Origin: Haloarcula taiwanensis | Lineage (GTDB): Archaea > Halobacteriota > Halobacteria > Halobacteriales > Haloarculaceae | Assembly: GCA_002844335.1 (NCBI GenBank) | Contig: CP019154.1 | Location: 2,046,001-2,110,000 of the forward strand | Direction: 5' to 3' | DNA length: 64,000 bases | In this document: piece by piece, positions 1 through 9,186 of the stretch | Numbering within the stretch: the stretch's first letter is position 1 | Layout: each line of letters opens with the position of its first letter | Notes under the pieces: generated by a model | The model's database searches: none | Told to the model about the DNA's origin: nothing | Seen by the model: only the letters and a program-made list of their open reading frames with translations | Translations under genes and position numbers: made by a program

Positions 1-349
1 CATCATACGAAAGGAACTCATGAACGTTGTGAGCGTGCACAGCATCAACGGCATGATGAGCGAACCACTGCTGGATTGAGGGGCTTGTCCACGGGTTGTA
101 GAGGGCATGGTACGAGCGAAACTGGCGGTAGGGGGGACGGGGGAAGCAGTAGACGGTAATGTCGTTGTGGCTGTCAATGTTGGGGGACATGGCAGTAAAT
201 GCGGTTGGCCGTTCTGTTTCAGAGCTAGTTGTTAGGACGCTAATGATGTGGCCGCGCTTATCATATTGTTCTGCGAGTCGTGCGGCCATCGTCCCTGCCC
301 CAGCAGCGCCATGTCCCGGGTACCGATCAGAAAGAATTGCAATATGCAT
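1..349 (-). CDS. Glycosyltransferase family 4, N-terminal part (cut by window edge)
   Basis: The reading frame opens with ATG at 349 on the minus strand and stays open for 116 codons to the window edge. It begins MHIAILSDRYPGHGAAGAG and contains VDAVHAHNVHEF near residue 105, the pattern of the N-terminal Rossmann half of GT4 (GT-B fold) glycosyltransferases, which bind the acceptor there; the nucleotide-sugar-binding C-terminal half lies outside. It follows the sugar epimerase gene by 65 nt in the same direction, so co-transcription is likely, with a role in exopolysaccharide or S-layer glycan assembly at the cytoplasmic face of the membrane. The donor and acceptor cannot be read from this fragment. 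Confidence 0.75.
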   Translation of the reverse strand, partial: MHIAILSDRYPGHGAAGAGTMAARLAEQYDKRGHIISVLTTSSETERPTAFTAMSPNIDSHNDITVYCFPRPPYRQFRSYHALYNPWTSPSIQQWFAHHAVDAVHAHNVHEFLSYD

Positions 350-414
350 AATAGATAGCTTCGGGAGGACGACTAAGACATTACGTTCTGCCGAGACCAC
401 ATACGGTTCAGAAG

Positions 415-1350
415 TTAATTGTGTCCAAAGTACGAGATGGTCTGGCGAAGACCTTCGTTCAGTGATACGTTTGGTTCCCAGTTGAGCAGTTTCTGTGCCT
501 TTGAGATATCGGGGCGTCGCCGTTCAGGGTCGTCCTCAGGCAGCGGTTCGAATATGAGGTCACTATCCGTGTCGCAGTGTTCGAGAATGCGGTCGGCCAG
601 CGTCCGAATTGTAATCTCGTTTTCTCTGCCAATGTTGACCACTTCGCCGTCGAGACCTGGCTGGTCCATCAAAGCTCTGAGACCGGCCACCATATCACTG
701 ACGTAACAGAAGCTCCGAGTCTGTGTGCCGTCGCCGTAGATGGTGAGGTCCTCCCCGTCAAGCGCCTGTGTAACGAATGTGGGGACAACCCGACCGTCGT
801 CAGCCCGCATTCTGGGACCGTATGTATTGAAGATTCGTGCGGTCCGAACGTCGATGTCATAACGCTTCTCGTAGGCGACGGTCAGTGTTTCGCCGAAACG
901 CTTCGACTCGTCATAACAGCCACGTGGACCTCTTATATTGACGTTTCCGGTGTAGCTTTCGGGCTGGGGATGGACCTCCGGGTCGCCGTAGACCTCACTC
1001 GTGCTTGCATACACCATCCGTGCGTCATGCTTGACCGCGTAGTCAAGTAGATTGCGGGTTCCCTCAGTGTTGGTCAGCGCGATTTGTACCGGGAACTCAG
1101 TGAAGTCTGTCGGCGAGGCGCGCGACGCAAGGTGGTACACGCGGTCAGCAGCGGGCAGTCCTAGCGGTTCGCGGATATCAGCCTCAATGAGCATGAACCG
1201 CGGGTGGTCCTCAAGGTGTGCGAGGTTCTCACGGCGTCCACTACCAAAGTTATCAATGCAGATAACCTCGTGTCCGTCTTCGACTAATGCCGTACAGAGG
1301 TGACTTCCGAGAAAACCGCCACCACCCGCTACCAGCGTTGTCAGATTCAT
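415..1350 (-). CDS. NAD-dependent nucleotide-sugar epimerase/decarboxylase (UDP-glucuronate decarboxylase-like)
   Basis: Extended short-chain dehydrogenase/reductase of 311 residues. The NAD-binding glycine motif GGGGFLGSH lies at residues 9-17, followed by the acidic residues CIDNF that hold the ribose. The catalytic set is S/T (STSEVYG, about 117) and Y-x3-K (YDESKR, about 145). [10 protein letters not shown] is typical of UDP-xylose synthase and dTDP-glucose dehydratase relatives. It would convert a nucleotide sugar for the flanking glycosyltransferases. ATG at 1350 is the first residue of the family and lies about 27 nt after a TATA-like CTATTTGT. It is divergent from the next glycosyltransferase. 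Exact substrate (UDP-GlcA, UDP-Glc or dTDP-Glc) is not decidable from sequence alone. Confidence 0.85.
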   Translation of the reverse strand: MNLTTLVAGGGGFLGSHLCTALVEDGHEVICIDNFGSGRRENLAHLEDHPRFMLIEADIREPLGLPAADRVYHLASRASPTDFTEFPVQIALTNTEGTRNLLDYAVKHDARMVYASTSEVYGDPEVHPQPESYTGNVNIRGPRGCYDESKRFGETLTVAYEKRYDIDVRTARIFNTYGPRMRADDGRVVPTFVTQALDGEDLTIYGDGTQTRSFCYVSDMVAGLRALMDQPGLDGEVVNIGRENEITIRTLADRILEHCDTDSDLIFEPLPEDDPERRRPDISKAQKLLNWEPNVSLNEGLRQTISYFGHN

Positions 1351-1369
1351 TTAATGAACCGTGGACGGC

Positions 1370-1380
1370 GACAAATAGTC
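1370..1380 (-). promoter_or_regulatory. TATA-like box for the epimerase gene
   Basis: On the minus strand the bases read GACTATTTGTC, centred about 26 nt before the ATG at 1350. This is the spacing expected for leaderless haloarchaeal transcripts. Weak match, no clear BRE. Confidence 0.4.
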
Positions 1381-1547
1381 AATCTTTTCGTTGAATCGTC
1401 CCCGGATGCGTCCGCCGGGAAGGCTGACGCTCTTATGATGCCGATAATAAACCGAGATCTCCCGCAAAGGCGGGCGATTTAATGATATGCCTGCTACAGG
1501 GAATGCCAACAAGTATTTGCATATCTCGTTATTTCGTTCTATATGTT

Positions 1548-2606
1548 ATGCATCGTCTCCTTATTCTGACGCCAACATTATCCCCCGACACTGGCTGGGG
1601 ACAGTACTCCGAGGCGGTCGTCTCAAGACTCCGTGACTACTATGAAGTTGACGTCCGAACCGACCTCCCTAGCCCATTGGCGCTGCAGTCATCGCCTGTT
1701 TCTGTTCTCCGGGCGGCCAGCAGCGTTCGGCGTGCGACTGACGACGTAGACGCCATTTTCTCACTGGTCGCGTACCCCTACTCACTGGTAGCCTACCTCG
1801 CCACTCGTCGTACTGACGTGCCGTACTTCGTCTCGTGTCACGGGACGTACGCGGTCGAGCCGCTCCACTCGAAGCACAGATTACCGGCGCGCTTAGCGCT
1901 GTCTAAGGCAGCCGCAGCGTTCTGCGTTTCGACGTTTACCGCCGACTGCATTCGGTCAGTTACAAAATCTCAGAACCTCGTCACGGTCCCTAACGGCGTG
2001 CCTCCGGTGAACGATCCTCCAACGCCGTTTTCGCTCGACCACCGTGTCTTACTGACTGTCGGGGCGTTCAAGCCTCGAAAAGGTCAGCACCTCTCTGCCG
2101 AAGCGTTTGTCCGTATTGCTGACGACGAACCAGACGTTGACTATCATTTGGTCGGCAGTGGATCAGACACCGAGTACGCAGACGGCGTTCGAAACATCGT
2201 GCGTGAGAACGGACTGAGTGACCGTATTCATTTTGAGGGGAAGGTTCCAGATGAAGAACTTGAGCGATGGTACGCGACCGCTGAAGCCTTCATCCTCACG
2301 CCCCGGTATGTCAACCACCATTTCGAGGGCTTTGGACTCGTGTATCTTGAAGCAAACCGTCACGGAGTCCCAGTCGTCGGGACATTCGGTACTGGCGCTG
2401 AAGACGCGATTGCAGATGGCACGTCAGGCAGATGCACCCGTCCCAACCCAGACGCCGTCGCAGCAGCTCTCCGTGAACTTCTTGATGACGACCGACAGTA
2501 CTCAGACGGAGCACAGTGCTGGGCCGCTTCACATACATGGACTCGTACCGTTGAAAGGATGGTGACAGTTATCGACCGCCGGCTTACCGATGAATATAAA
2601 CCGTGA
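1548..2606 (+). CDS. Glycosyltransferase family 4
   Basis: GT-B glycosyltransferase of 352 residues starting MHRLLILTPTLSPDTGWGQY; an upstream ATG at 1482 is in frame but its extra 22 residues (rich in Cys and aromatic residues) do not look like part of the fold. The N-terminal half binds the acceptor. The C-terminal half carries LTVGAFKPRKGQH (start of the nucleotide-sugar domain), EGKVPDEEL, and the EX7E element EGFGLVYLE with downstream NRHGVPVVG. It presumably transfers a hexose to a lipid-linked or protein-bound glycan. It is transcribed away from the epimerase gene. Its codon use is less GC-biased than that of the ribosomal genes, consistent with a variable surface-glycan locus. Substrate unknown. 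Confidence 0.85.
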   Translation: MHRLLILTPTLSPDTGWGQYSEAVVSRLRDYYEVDVRTDLPSPLALQSSPVSVLRAASSVRRATDDVDAIFSLVAYPYSLVAYLATRRTDVPYFVSCHGTYAVEPLHSKHRLPARLALSKAAAAFCVSTFTADCIRSVTKSQNLVTVPNGVPPVNDPPTPFSLDHRVLLTVGAFKPRKGQHLSAEAFVRIADDEPDVDYHLVGSGSDTEYADGVRNIVRENGLSDRIHFEGKVPDEELERWYATAEAFILTPRYVNHHFEGFGLVYLEANRHGVPVVGTFGTGAEDAIADGTSGRCTRPNPDAVAAALRELLDDDRQYSDGAQCWAASHTWTRTVERMVTVIDRRLTDEYKP

Positions 2607-3449
2607 GTGGCTGCTGACGAGGTGTTTTCAAACGGAATTTATGCAACTTGACTGTCTTGAGAAAAGATTACTACCGTTCATTTTTGTCATCAGTGGCTTA
2701 GGATAGGGGTACATTCGTCTTAGGCATTCACCGACTGCACCACATCGATATGCGGCTGGAATCTGAATTACGCTGGCAATGGTGCCCGATTCTATGAGTG
2801 GATCAATGTGCTCACTGCCTGCCGGACGTGCACCGGAACAAGCGCGTAGTGTCTGGCCCAACCGTGGACATCTTAACAGCAACAACTGCACCCACTCTTT
2901 ACTAGGGGATAATTATTGCCATCATCGCGGCACATATCCGTGTCGTTCTCTCCACTGAAGTCGTACCTGTTGACAGTGTTGTTCCGTTGCTTTCCTGCGT
3001 TCTGATCGTTTGCTTGCAGCGTGTCAGGTGAAAGGGCAACGCGGTACGTTCAGCCTATAGGAGTCAATCACATGTGCGGCTTAGAAACAGTCGTGCCGGT
3101 GAAAGAACGACAGGGGAACTGAGAGTTCATGGTCATGTTTCCCCATATCACGCCTCAGAACACCGTTGCTCAGCGTCTTCGTCAGCGGCACCCTTTTCAG
3201 TGCTTGCAAGGCGTAATGATACAATCGTGTCTTGTCGTCGTCTCTGGGTGTCCCGCTTCACGGTGTATCCCGCAAGGAAAGGTCATCCGCAGCACTTTGA
3301 CCGAGGCGAGAGCGGACGGGTATCTGTGTCTATTCGCCCCACACTGAATGACCGATCGGTAGCTCCCGATTCTTGAGGAAACTGCTATGCCATTCGGACG
3401 ATACGGAAAAAGAGGTAGCTAAGCGGCGCTTTGCGGATTCTCTGTCATC
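2607..3449. other. Gene-poor, probably degenerate intergenic region
   Basis: 843 bp with no convincing intact gene. On the plus strand a frame from about 3006 to 3119 reads ...GERATRYVQPIGVNHM... and stops; on the minus strand an overlapping 59-codon frame from 3257 to 3081 reads ...LYHYALQALKRVPLT... and has no start codon. Both have protein-like composition but neither is complete. This suggests decayed gene remnants, possibly of an insertion sequence, but no terminal inverted repeats or target duplications were recognised. AT content is higher than in the neighbouring ribosomal operon. Confidence 0.4.
3404..3416 (-). terminator. T-tract after secY
   Basis: On the minus strand, 34-46 nt after the secY stop, the sequence reads CTACCTCTTTTTC. 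A run of five T without a strong hairpin is the usual archaeal termination signal and would end the long ribosomal protein transcript. Confidence 0.45.
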
Positions 3450-4913
3450 TCATCCGAACATCTGGCGCATCATCGGATGCATCTCCATGAGTTGCTCTTC
3501 GGCGATCTCCTCGTACAGCTTGTACGTAATGGAGACCGTCAGTAGCAGCCCGGTACCGGAGACGCCGCCGATGGTACCCAGCATGTTGGCCATCACGGCG
3601 AGCAACCCAACCAAGGCACCGCCGATGACAGTCACTTGCGGAATGTACCGCTCAAGCACTTTCTCGATGACGCCGACGTTCTGGCGGAAGCCAGGGATCT
3701 GCATCCCGGAGTTGTGGATCTGCTTGGCCGTCGCCTCCGGGCCCATGTCGGTGGTCTCGACCCAGAACACGGCGAAGATGGCGCCGCCGACCAGCATGAC
3801 GAACAGGTCGATACCGACGCGGGTCAGGATCTGCCAGACCGGTTGGGCCGTCCCTTCGAGCCACCACATCCAGTCGCCACGGCTCTGGATGGGGGCAAGG
3901 AAGTAGAACAGGCCGCCGGTGGGCTGGCCGTTAGCGTACGTGCCGAGGAACGCTGGCATCGAACCCAGCTGGGCGTTCAGGATCCGGCCCAGGAACTGGA
4001 TGTTCGCCTGCAGTGCCCGGACGAGGATCATCGGCAGGACGCTCGCGTAGATAAGCTTGACCGGGAACCGGCCACGGGCCCCTTTCACGCGGGCGTTCGA
4101 CAGCGGAATCTCCACGCGGACCGATTCGGCGTAGACGACCACGGCGAAGATGAGGACCGTCGTGAACAGCCCCAGCAGTTCGCCCTGAAGCAGCACGGTC
4201 TGGAGGCCATCAGCAGCTAGCACTGGTCCGGTGCCGCGCTCGCCGGTGATGAACAGGTACCAGGTGTAGATAATCCCCTCGCTGTTCCCGAGGAACGGGG
4301 CCGTCAGGAGGCCACCGACAAGCCGTTGGCTCACGCCGGCGACAATGAACAGCCCGATACCGGAGCCGACGCCCCATTTGGAGATGACCTCGTCCATAAA
4401 CAGGATGAGGACACCGCCGACGAACATCTGGGCGAAGATGAGCCACTGGACACCGGCCGTGCCGATACCCAGTGAGTTCGCGACCGCTGTGTCAGCCGGG
4501 AGGAAGCCGCCGGCAAACACCATCGGGAGCCCGGTGAGACAGATCATCACAAGCACCAGCAGCTTCTGGAGCCCCTGATAGAGGATCTGATCTCGCGGAT
4601 CGTCTTGGGTGTTCAGCCCGAGCAGGTCCGCCCCACCGAGGAGCTGTAACACGATGGACGCCGTGACGATCGGACCGATACCCAGCTGCATGATGCTCCC
4701 CTGGCCGGAGGCCAGAATCGAGGAGAAGCGCCCGAACACCTGTTGGCTGGCGTCGATGTCCAGCCCGAACAGCTTCACGTTCGTCAGGAAGAAATACAGC
4801 AGGAGCACGCCACCTGTCCAAGTGAGCTTGCGCTTGAACGGGACGTGTCCGTCCGGTCGCTGGACTGCAGGCATCCGGACAAGCAGTGGTTCGGCGGTGT
4901 CCTTCCAGCTCAT
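3450..4913 (-). CDS. secY: Preprotein translocase subunit SecY
   Basis: Pore-forming subunit of the Sec61/SecYEG translocon, 487 residues, with about ten hydrophobic membrane spans. Recognisable SecY pieces are the N-terminal amphipathic start (residues 1-25), GIGPIVTASIVLQLLGG in span 2 (about 75-95), the loop SKWGVGSGIGLFIVAG (about 185-200), VEIPLSNARVKGARGRFPVK in the cytosolic ribosome-binding loop (about 270-290) and ENxG-like SGMQIPGFRQN (about 405). It is the last gene of the ribosomal superoperon, 6 nt after rpl15, as in the spc operon of many archaea. No adenylate kinase gene follows; the transcript appears to end at the T-tract near 3410. Confidence 0.97.
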   Translation of the reverse strand: MSWKDTAEPLLVRMPAVQRPDGHVPFKRKLTWTGGVLLLYFFLTNVKLFGLDIDASQQVFGRFSSILASGQGSIMQLGIGPIVTASIVLQLLGGADLLGLNTQDDPRDQILYQGLQKLLVLVMICLTGLPMVFAGGFLPADTAVANSLGIGTAGVQWLIFAQMFVGGVLILFMDEVISKWGVGSGIGLFIVAGVSQRLVGGLLTAPFLGNSEGIIYTWYLFITGERGTGPVLAADGLQTVLLQGELLGLFTTVLIFAVVVYAESVRVEIPLSNARVKGARGRFPVKLIYASVLPMILVRALQANIQFLGRILNAQLGSMPAFLGTYANGQPTGGLFYFLAPIQSRGDWMWWLEGTAQPVWQILTRVGIDLFVMLVGGAIFAVFWVETTDMGPEATAKQIHNSGMQIPGFRQNVGVIEKVLERYIPQVTVIGGALVGLLAVMANMLGTIGGVSGTGLLLTVSITYKLYEEIAEEQLMEMHPMMRQMFG

Positions 4914-4919
4914 CGTTCG

Positions 4920-5417
4920 TTATTCCTCGTCCGCGTCCGCGTCGTCGGTTTCTTCGGCCTCGGCCTGGCGCTCCTGGCCGAGGTCGGTCAGTTCGACGCT
5001 TCCGCCTGCGGCTTCAACTTTCTCGCGAGCGCCCTCGGAGAAGTCGTCGGCGATGAGCGTGAGTTCGTGGCGAACCTGGCCGGCACCGAGGACCTTCACG
5101 TAATCGGCGTCGTCTGCCTCTTCGACCACATCACGGACATCGACGCGGAAGCCACCGTCTTCGACTTCGGCGACGTCATCGGCAGCCAGCAGCGTGACGT
5201 TCTCGTCGATCTCGCGAACGTCGATCGTCGCGGCCTCTTCCTGCACCTTCTGCGGGCGCTTGAAGCCGCTCTTGCCGAGCGGTTCGTGGTTGTGGAACTC
5301 GTGTTTGTCACGGCCTGCGGCACCGCGACCGCCGCGGTGGCCGGCACCACGTCGGTTCTTGTGCGAGCCACCGCCGTGCGTGCGCGAGCCGCGCTGTCGT
5401 TTCTTTTTACTCGTCAT
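4920..5417 (-). CDS. rpl15: Large ribosomal subunit protein L15 (uL15)
   Basis: 165 residues. The N-terminal extension is basic and glycine-rich (RGSRTHGGGSHKNRRGAGHRGG), which threads into 23S rRNA; the remainder is acidic and globular, with the C-terminal tail rich in Asp and Glu as expected for a halophile. It matches the Haloarcula marismortui L15 I remember with only a few changes. Its ATG overlaps the rpl30 stop by one base (TAATG), implying translational coupling; secY follows after 6 nt. Confidence 0.97.
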   Translation of the reverse strand: MTSKKKRQRGSRTHGGGSHKNRRGAGHRGGRGAAGRDKHEFHNHEPLGKSGFKRPQKVQEEAATIDVREIDENVTLLAADDVAEVEDGGFRVDVRDVVEEADDADYVKVLGAGQVRHELTLIADDFSEGAREKVEAAGGSVELTDLGQERQAEAEETDDADADEE

Positions 5418-5881
5418 TATCGCATCGCCTCCAGGAGGTCGTCGATTCCCTCGGTGTCGTGTTTCCCGAGCTGCCCGCCCTCTTTGACGGGGTGTTTGAC
5501 ACCGTCATGACCGCCGCGAGGCGGGTGCAGACGGAGCGTCGGTGACAGTCCCTGCTCGCGCAGCGTCGTCTCCTCGGAGAGGAGCGCGAACGCGAGCCCG
5601 GAGATGTCGTCGTAGTCCGTGTTCTCGGCGACCCACTCGTCGTCCACGTCGGCGTCGCCCTCAAGCGGCTCGGCGCGCGTGGCCAGAATCGTCTCCAAGG
5701 TGTCCTGGCTCGGCTCACCGAAGGCGACGAAGTCGTTGACCTTCGTCACCATGCCGCGGTAGGCGTCCGTCTCGGGGACGAGCGTGCAGTGGTTCACGTG
5801 GTGGATGTTGAGCATCTCCAGAGTGTCCTGGATGTCGCTGTGCATGTTGACTTCGCCACGGAGCTGGACGAGCGCGTGCAT
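5417..5881 (-). CDS. rpl30: Large ribosomal subunit protein L30 (uL30)
   Basis: 154 residues starting [17 protein letters not shown] one codon upstream (5884) is also in frame, but the ATG at 5881 overlaps the rps5 stop as TGATG, the coupling pattern used throughout this operon, and agrees with the known mature N-terminus of haloarchaeal L30. The archaeal form is longer than the bacterial one: a uL30 core (1-60) is followed by an extension that ends with RLHPPRGGHDGVKHPVKEGG and contacts 23S rRNA. Confidence 0.96.
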   Translation of the reverse strand: MHALVQLRGEVNMHSDIQDTLEMLNIHHVNHCTLVPETDAYRGMVTKVNDFVAFGEPSQDTLETILATRAEPLEGDADVDDEWVAENTDYDDISGLAFALLSEETTLREQGLSPTLRLHPPRGGHDGVKHPVKEGGQLGKHDTEGIDDLLEAMR

Positions 5882-6519
5882 CACTCGATCACCTCTCGCT
5901 TCTCGAAGGTTCGTTCGGGGACGCGCGCCTCGGCCGTGTTCTGCAGGGCGTTGAACGTCGCCTTTGCGAAGTTGACCGTGGTGCGCGTGTTCCCGCTACT
6001 GCGTGTCCAGATGTCCTCAATGCCGGCGAGTTCGAGCACCTTGCGGACGGTCTCTCCGCCCGCGAGGCCCAGCCCGCGCGGGGCCGGCTGCAGCTCGACT
6101 TCGACGCTTCCGGCCTTGCCCTCGGTGCGCAGCGCGACCGTGTGGGGACGGCCACAGCCACACTCCCAGGACCCGCAGCCGCGGGAGACATCGATGATGT
6201 TCAGCTTCGCGATGTCGATTGCTTTCTGGATGGCACCGCCGACCTGGTCGTCACGGCCTTCGGCGTAGCCGATGAGACCGTCGCGGTTGCCAACGGCGAC
6301 CACGCAGCGGAACTTCACGCGGCGGCCGGAGTCTGTCATCCGCTGAACCATGTTGATGTCCAGCACTTCGTCTTCCAGATCGGGAACGAGCTGGTCGACG
6401 ACTTCCGATTCTTTCAGCGGGAGCCCGGAGTTCAGCGCCTCCTGCATGGAGTCGATTTCGCCCTCGACGACCTGCTTGCCGAGGCGTGTCCGTGGCTCCC
6501 ATCCGTTGTTAGCACTCAT
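5881..6519 (-). CDS. rps5: Small ribosomal subunit protein S5 (uS5)
   Basis: 212 residues. The double-stranded-RNA-binding-like N-terminal domain contains [20 protein letters not shown] and [19 protein letters not shown] (about 50-95). The C-terminal half has the conserved [23 protein letters not shown] region. It belongs to the decoding-fidelity centre of the 30S subunit. Its ATG overlaps the rpl18 stop by 4 nt (ATGA). Confidence 0.97.
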   Translation of the reverse strand: MSANNGWEPRTRLGKQVVEGEIDSMQEALNSGLPLKESEVVDQLVPDLEDEVLDINMVQRMTDSGRRVKFRCVVAVGNRDGLIGYAEGRDDQVGGAIQKAIDIAKLNIIDVSRGCGSWECGCGRPHTVALRTEGKAGSVEVELQPAPRGLGLAGGETVRKVLELAGIEDIWTRSSGNTRTTVNFAKATFNALQNTAEARVPERTFEKREVIE

Positions 6520-7079
6520 AGTTCGATGTCACCTTCCAGTAGGGTCTCGCGGAGCTCGTCGAAGTGCTCCGGGAGATCGGCAGCGTCGAAGTCGCCGCTG
6601 TACAGCGGCTCGTCGAGCTGCTCGTCGTACTCGGCGATGTGGGCACCGCGCGTGCGCTGCCAGTCGGCGAGTACGTCGTCGTTGTGTGGGATGTCTAGGC
6701 CGGCGTCGATTGCGCCTTCCTGTATTGCGAATACTTTGCTTCCGGGGGTCGGGCTGTTGAGTCCGATGTCGAGCACTGCCTCCTCGATGCCCGCTTCCTG
6801 CGCGCGAAGCCCGGCGAGCAGACCGGTGAGGTAGGCCGAGGGCATATTGCCCGTCGGGGCCTCCCAGCCGTACTCGGCGAGGTCGCTCGAGTGAGCGGAC
6901 GCGAGAGTGTCGTCGCCGTTGGGGCCAAGCGTCACCAGCTGCGCCCTGACGTGTTTATTGCTCTTTCGAGCAACGAGACGTGGCTTACCGGATTTCAACA
7001 GGCGCAACCGCTGATGGTAATCGGTTCTGGCCTCGCGGCGTCGCCGCATCGGTACTTTATATCGTGGTCCTGTCGCCAT
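6516..7079 (-). CDS. rpl18: Large ribosomal subunit protein L18 (uL18)
   Basis: 187 residues, 5S rRNA-binding protein of the central protuberance. Basic N-terminus ([21 protein letters not shown]) followed by [18 protein letters not shown] and a globular core with [14 protein letters not shown]. The C-terminal third is an archaeal extension, acidic here. Its ATG shares one base with the rpl19e stop. Near-identical in my memory to the H. marismortui protein. Confidence 0.97.
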   Translation of the reverse strand: MATGPRYKVPMRRRREARTDYHQRLRLLKSGKPRLVARKSNKHVRAQLVTLGPNGDDTLASAHSSDLAEYGWEAPTGNMPSAYLTGLLAGLRAQEAGIEEAVLDIGLNSPTPGSKVFAIQEGAIDAGLDIPHNDDVLADWQRTRGAHIAEYDEQLDEPLYSGDFDAADLPEHFDELRETLLEGDIEL

Positions 7080-7528
7080 TATGCGTCACCGTGGTTTGCG
7101 TCGATGTAACGTTCGAGATCGGCAACGCTGTCGAACTCGCCACCGCCGGCCTTGTCGTACAGGTCGCGGTACTGCGAACTCGAAAGCGTTCCCTCGTCAC
7201 GCAGTTCGCGCAGCTTCGTCCGCTGTGCGCGGATGCGTGACTCCCAGTCCTCCTTGGAGTTCTGCCGTGCGCCTGCCTTGCCCTTCCGGGTACCGGCACC
7301 CTTCTGGTGGCCGTACGCACGCTTCTTCTGGCGCTCCCGGGCGCGTCCACGGGAGTTGCCTTTCTTGTCGTTCGCCTGAATGGCGCCCTCATCGACTAGT
7401 TCGCGAACGTCCTCGCGGGTAATCGCGTCAGCGATGTCGCCCTGTCGCTCGGGGTCGAACCAGACGCGGTTCTTCCCGACGTCAAGGATGTCGGCCGCGA
7501 GTCGCTTCTGTGCAGAGAGATCAGTCAT
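7079..7528 (-). CDS. rpl19e: Large ribosomal subunit protein L19e (eL19)
   Basis: 149 residues starting [19 protein letters not shown] one codon earlier at 7531 is also open, but the ATG at 7528 overlaps the rpl32e stop in the TGATG arrangement and gives the known N-terminus. The middle is highly basic (GRARERQKKRAYGHQKGAGT and the following KGKAGAR), forming the extended arm buried in rRNA; the C-terminal helix (RDLYDKAGGGEFDSVADLER) lies at the surface. Archaeal/eukaryotic-specific protein. Confidence 0.97.
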   Translation of the reverse strand: MTDLSAQKRLAADILDVGKNRVWFDPERQGDIADAITREDVRELVDEGAIQANDKKGNSRGRARERQKKRAYGHQKGAGTRKGKAGARQNSKEDWESRIRAQRTKLRELRDEGTLSSSQYRDLYDKAGGGEFDSVADLERYIDANHGDA

Positions 7529-8253
7529 CACTCACTCACCTCGACTTCGACGTAGGTGGGGTTGAGCACGCGGATGCCCGCGTCCTCGGCTTCCTCTTCG
7601 ATTCGCTCGCGCTTGCGAGCGCCGACCTTCGAGGCGATCCGAACGGCCTCGGTGTCGCCGTCAACGCCTTCGAGGTCGTCCACGTTGTGCACGCGGACCT
7701 CCTCGAAGCCGGACGGGTGCTTGCCACGAACCGCGGTCGGCGAGCGGAAGCCCGCCTCAACCGTGTCGCCCTTGCCCTTGATACCGCGGCGCTGCTTCGA
7801 GAGCTGGCCGCGGGGCTTGCGCCACGAGGTCGAGACGCGCTTTTTCTTGTGGTGGTCCTGGCGGTTGAACTGCGGCTTGCCGACCCGGTGCCGCTGGGTC
7901 AGCAGCCGCGCTTCATCGTCGGAGAGGTCCGGCGTCTTGTCGGTGAGCCCGCGAGCCTGGAGTTCTGTCTCCACATCCTCGTCGGGGGCTTCTTCGCCGC
8001 CTTCCTCTTCGACTTCGGCTTCGGTCTCGGAGTCGACTTCGAGTCCGCCGACGTCGGCCTTGATTCGGGCCGCCAGCGCGTTCCCGATGCCACTGACATC
8101 GGCGAGCGCGGACTGGTCGGCACCGCGGACGTCTTCGACCGACTCGAACCCGGCCTCGCGGAGCGATTCCGCCTTGGACGGGCCGACGCCGCTGATGTCG
8201 GTCAGTTCGGTGTACTCTGCCTCTGCTTCGACATCTTCTTCATTGTCCGCCAT
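7528..8253 (-). CDS. rpl32e: Large ribosomal subunit protein L32e (eL32) with N-terminal helix-hairpin-helix extension
   Basis: 241 residues. The C-terminal 130 residues are the eL32 core (basic, with [20 protein letters not shown] and [15 protein letters not shown]). The first 70 residues form a helix-hairpin-helix module ([20 protein letters not shown], then [15 protein letters not shown]), linked to the core by a very acidic spacer (about 75-95). This extension is typical of haloarchaea and is not part of the core fold. Its ATG shares one base with the rpl6 stop. Confidence 0.97.
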   Translation of the reverse strand: MADNEEDVEAEAEYTELTDISGVGPSKAESLREAGFESVEDVRGADQSALADVSGIGNALAARIKADVGGLEVDSETEAEVEEEGGEEAPDEDVETELQARGLTDKTPDLSDDEARLLTQRHRVGKPQFNRQDHHKKKRVSTSWRKPRGQLSKQRRGIKGKGDTVEAGFRSPTAVRGKHPSGFEEVRVHNVDDLEGVDGDTEAVRIASKVGARKRERIEEEAEDAGIRVLNPTYVEVEVSE

Positions 8254-8789
8254 CAGGCGTCACCTCGGTTCGGTTTCTGGGTGATGTACACCCCGTCCTG
8301 GAACACACGCACGTCCTTGTCGTTGATGCGCGTGAGCTGTTCGATGTCCGCAGCGGTCTGACCGACGGCTTCGATGTCGGGACCACTGATGGTCAGCTCC
8401 TCGCCGTCGATTTCGACGTCCGTGTCGCCGTGGATCGTCGTGCGACGGGGGGCCTTCTCGCCCAGGAAGTTCTCGATGACGACTTCGTCACCCTCGACGT
8501 CGACCTGCATCGGGAAGTGAGAGTAAAAGACTTCCATCTCGTACTCCCAGCCCTCGGTCACGCCGTGGAACATGTTCTCGATGTGGCTCTGGAAGGTACC
8601 GATCGTCGACATCGTCTTGGCGTTGTCCTCGTCGGACTCGATGACGACCGTGTCGCCGTCGACGGACACGTCGATATCAGGGTACCAGAGCCGACGCGTG
8701 ACGCTGCCGTTGTCCCCCTCGACGGTGATGTCAAGGTGGTCCTGCTCGGCGTCCACGTCCTCCGGAATCTCCAGTTCTACTCGTGGCAT
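8253..8789 (-). CDS. rpl6: Large ribosomal subunit protein L6 (uL6)
   Basis: 178 residues with two repeats of the L6 fold: an N-terminal half ([22 protein letters not shown]) and a C-terminal half ending [19 protein letters not shown]. The protein sits near the factor-binding site of the 50S subunit. It lies 2 nt after the rps8 stop and overlaps the rpl32e start by one base. Strongly acidic surface typical of halophiles. Confidence 0.97.
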   Translation of the reverse strand: MPRVELEIPEDVDAEQDHLDITVEGDNGSVTRRLWYPDIDVSVDGDTVVIESDEDNAKTMSTIGTFQSHIENMFHGVTEGWEYEMEVFYSHFPMQVDVEGDEVVIENFLGEKAPRRTTIHGDTDVEIDGEELTISGPDIEAVGQTAADIEQLTRINDKDVRVFQDGVYITQKPNRGDA

Positions 8790-8791
8790 TG

Positions 8792-9184
8792 TTAGTATAC
8801 GTACGCGATGACTTGGCCACCAACGCCCTGCTCACGAGCCTCGTAGTGGCTCATGATGCCGTGGCTGGTCGTGACGACAAGGGTCCCGTAGTCACGGGCG
8901 GGGAGGAACCGCTTCTCCCACTTTTCGAACTCGTCTGCGCCCGCAGAGTAGCGGGGCTTGACCGGGCCACACTCGTTGATGGCTCCTTTCAGTTCGACTT
9001 CGAACTCGCCGGCTTTGCCGTCGTCGACGAAACTGAATCCGTCGATGTACCCGCGGTCGTAGAAGACCTCGAGGACGCTGCCGATCTCGTTCGAAGCGGG
9101 CGATACTGTCTGCTCTAGGTGCCCGACGCTCTCGGCGTTGTTAAGCGCCGACAGTGCGTTGGCAAATGGGTCGTTCCCTGTCAT
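8792..9184 (-). CDS. rps8: Small ribosomal subunit protein S8 (uS8)
   Basis: 130 residues starting MTGNDPFANALSALNNAE. The frame is open further upstream to 9244 but that part overlaps rps14 in another frame and is not S8-like, so the ATG at 9184, 2 nt after the rps14 stop, is the start. The C-terminal rRNA-binding region RDYGTLVVTTSHGIMSHYEA is conserved. It binds the central domain of 16S rRNA. Confidence 0.96.
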   Translation of the reverse strand: MTGNDPFANALSALNNAESVGHLEQTVSPASNEIGSVLEVFYDRGYIDGFSFVDDGKAGEFEVELKGAINECGPVKPRYSAGADEFEKWEKRFLPARDYGTLVVTTSHGIMSHYEAREQGVGGQVIAYVY

Positions 9185-9186
9185 TG

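Noticed and set aside
1461..1474. CCCGC-AAAG-GCGGG hairpin between the divergent glycan genes
   Set aside because: Only a 5-bp stem and no other element supports it; too weak to call a terminator or mobile-element end.
2628..2891. Minus-strand frame of 87 codons
   Set aside because: No recognisable domain, no promoter and odd composition for a haloarchaeal protein; treated as part of the degenerate gap.
3074..3376. Plus-strand frame of 100 codons
   Set aside because: Overlaps two other partial frames and begins inside a remnant; Ser/Arg-rich without acidic bias, so not called a gene.
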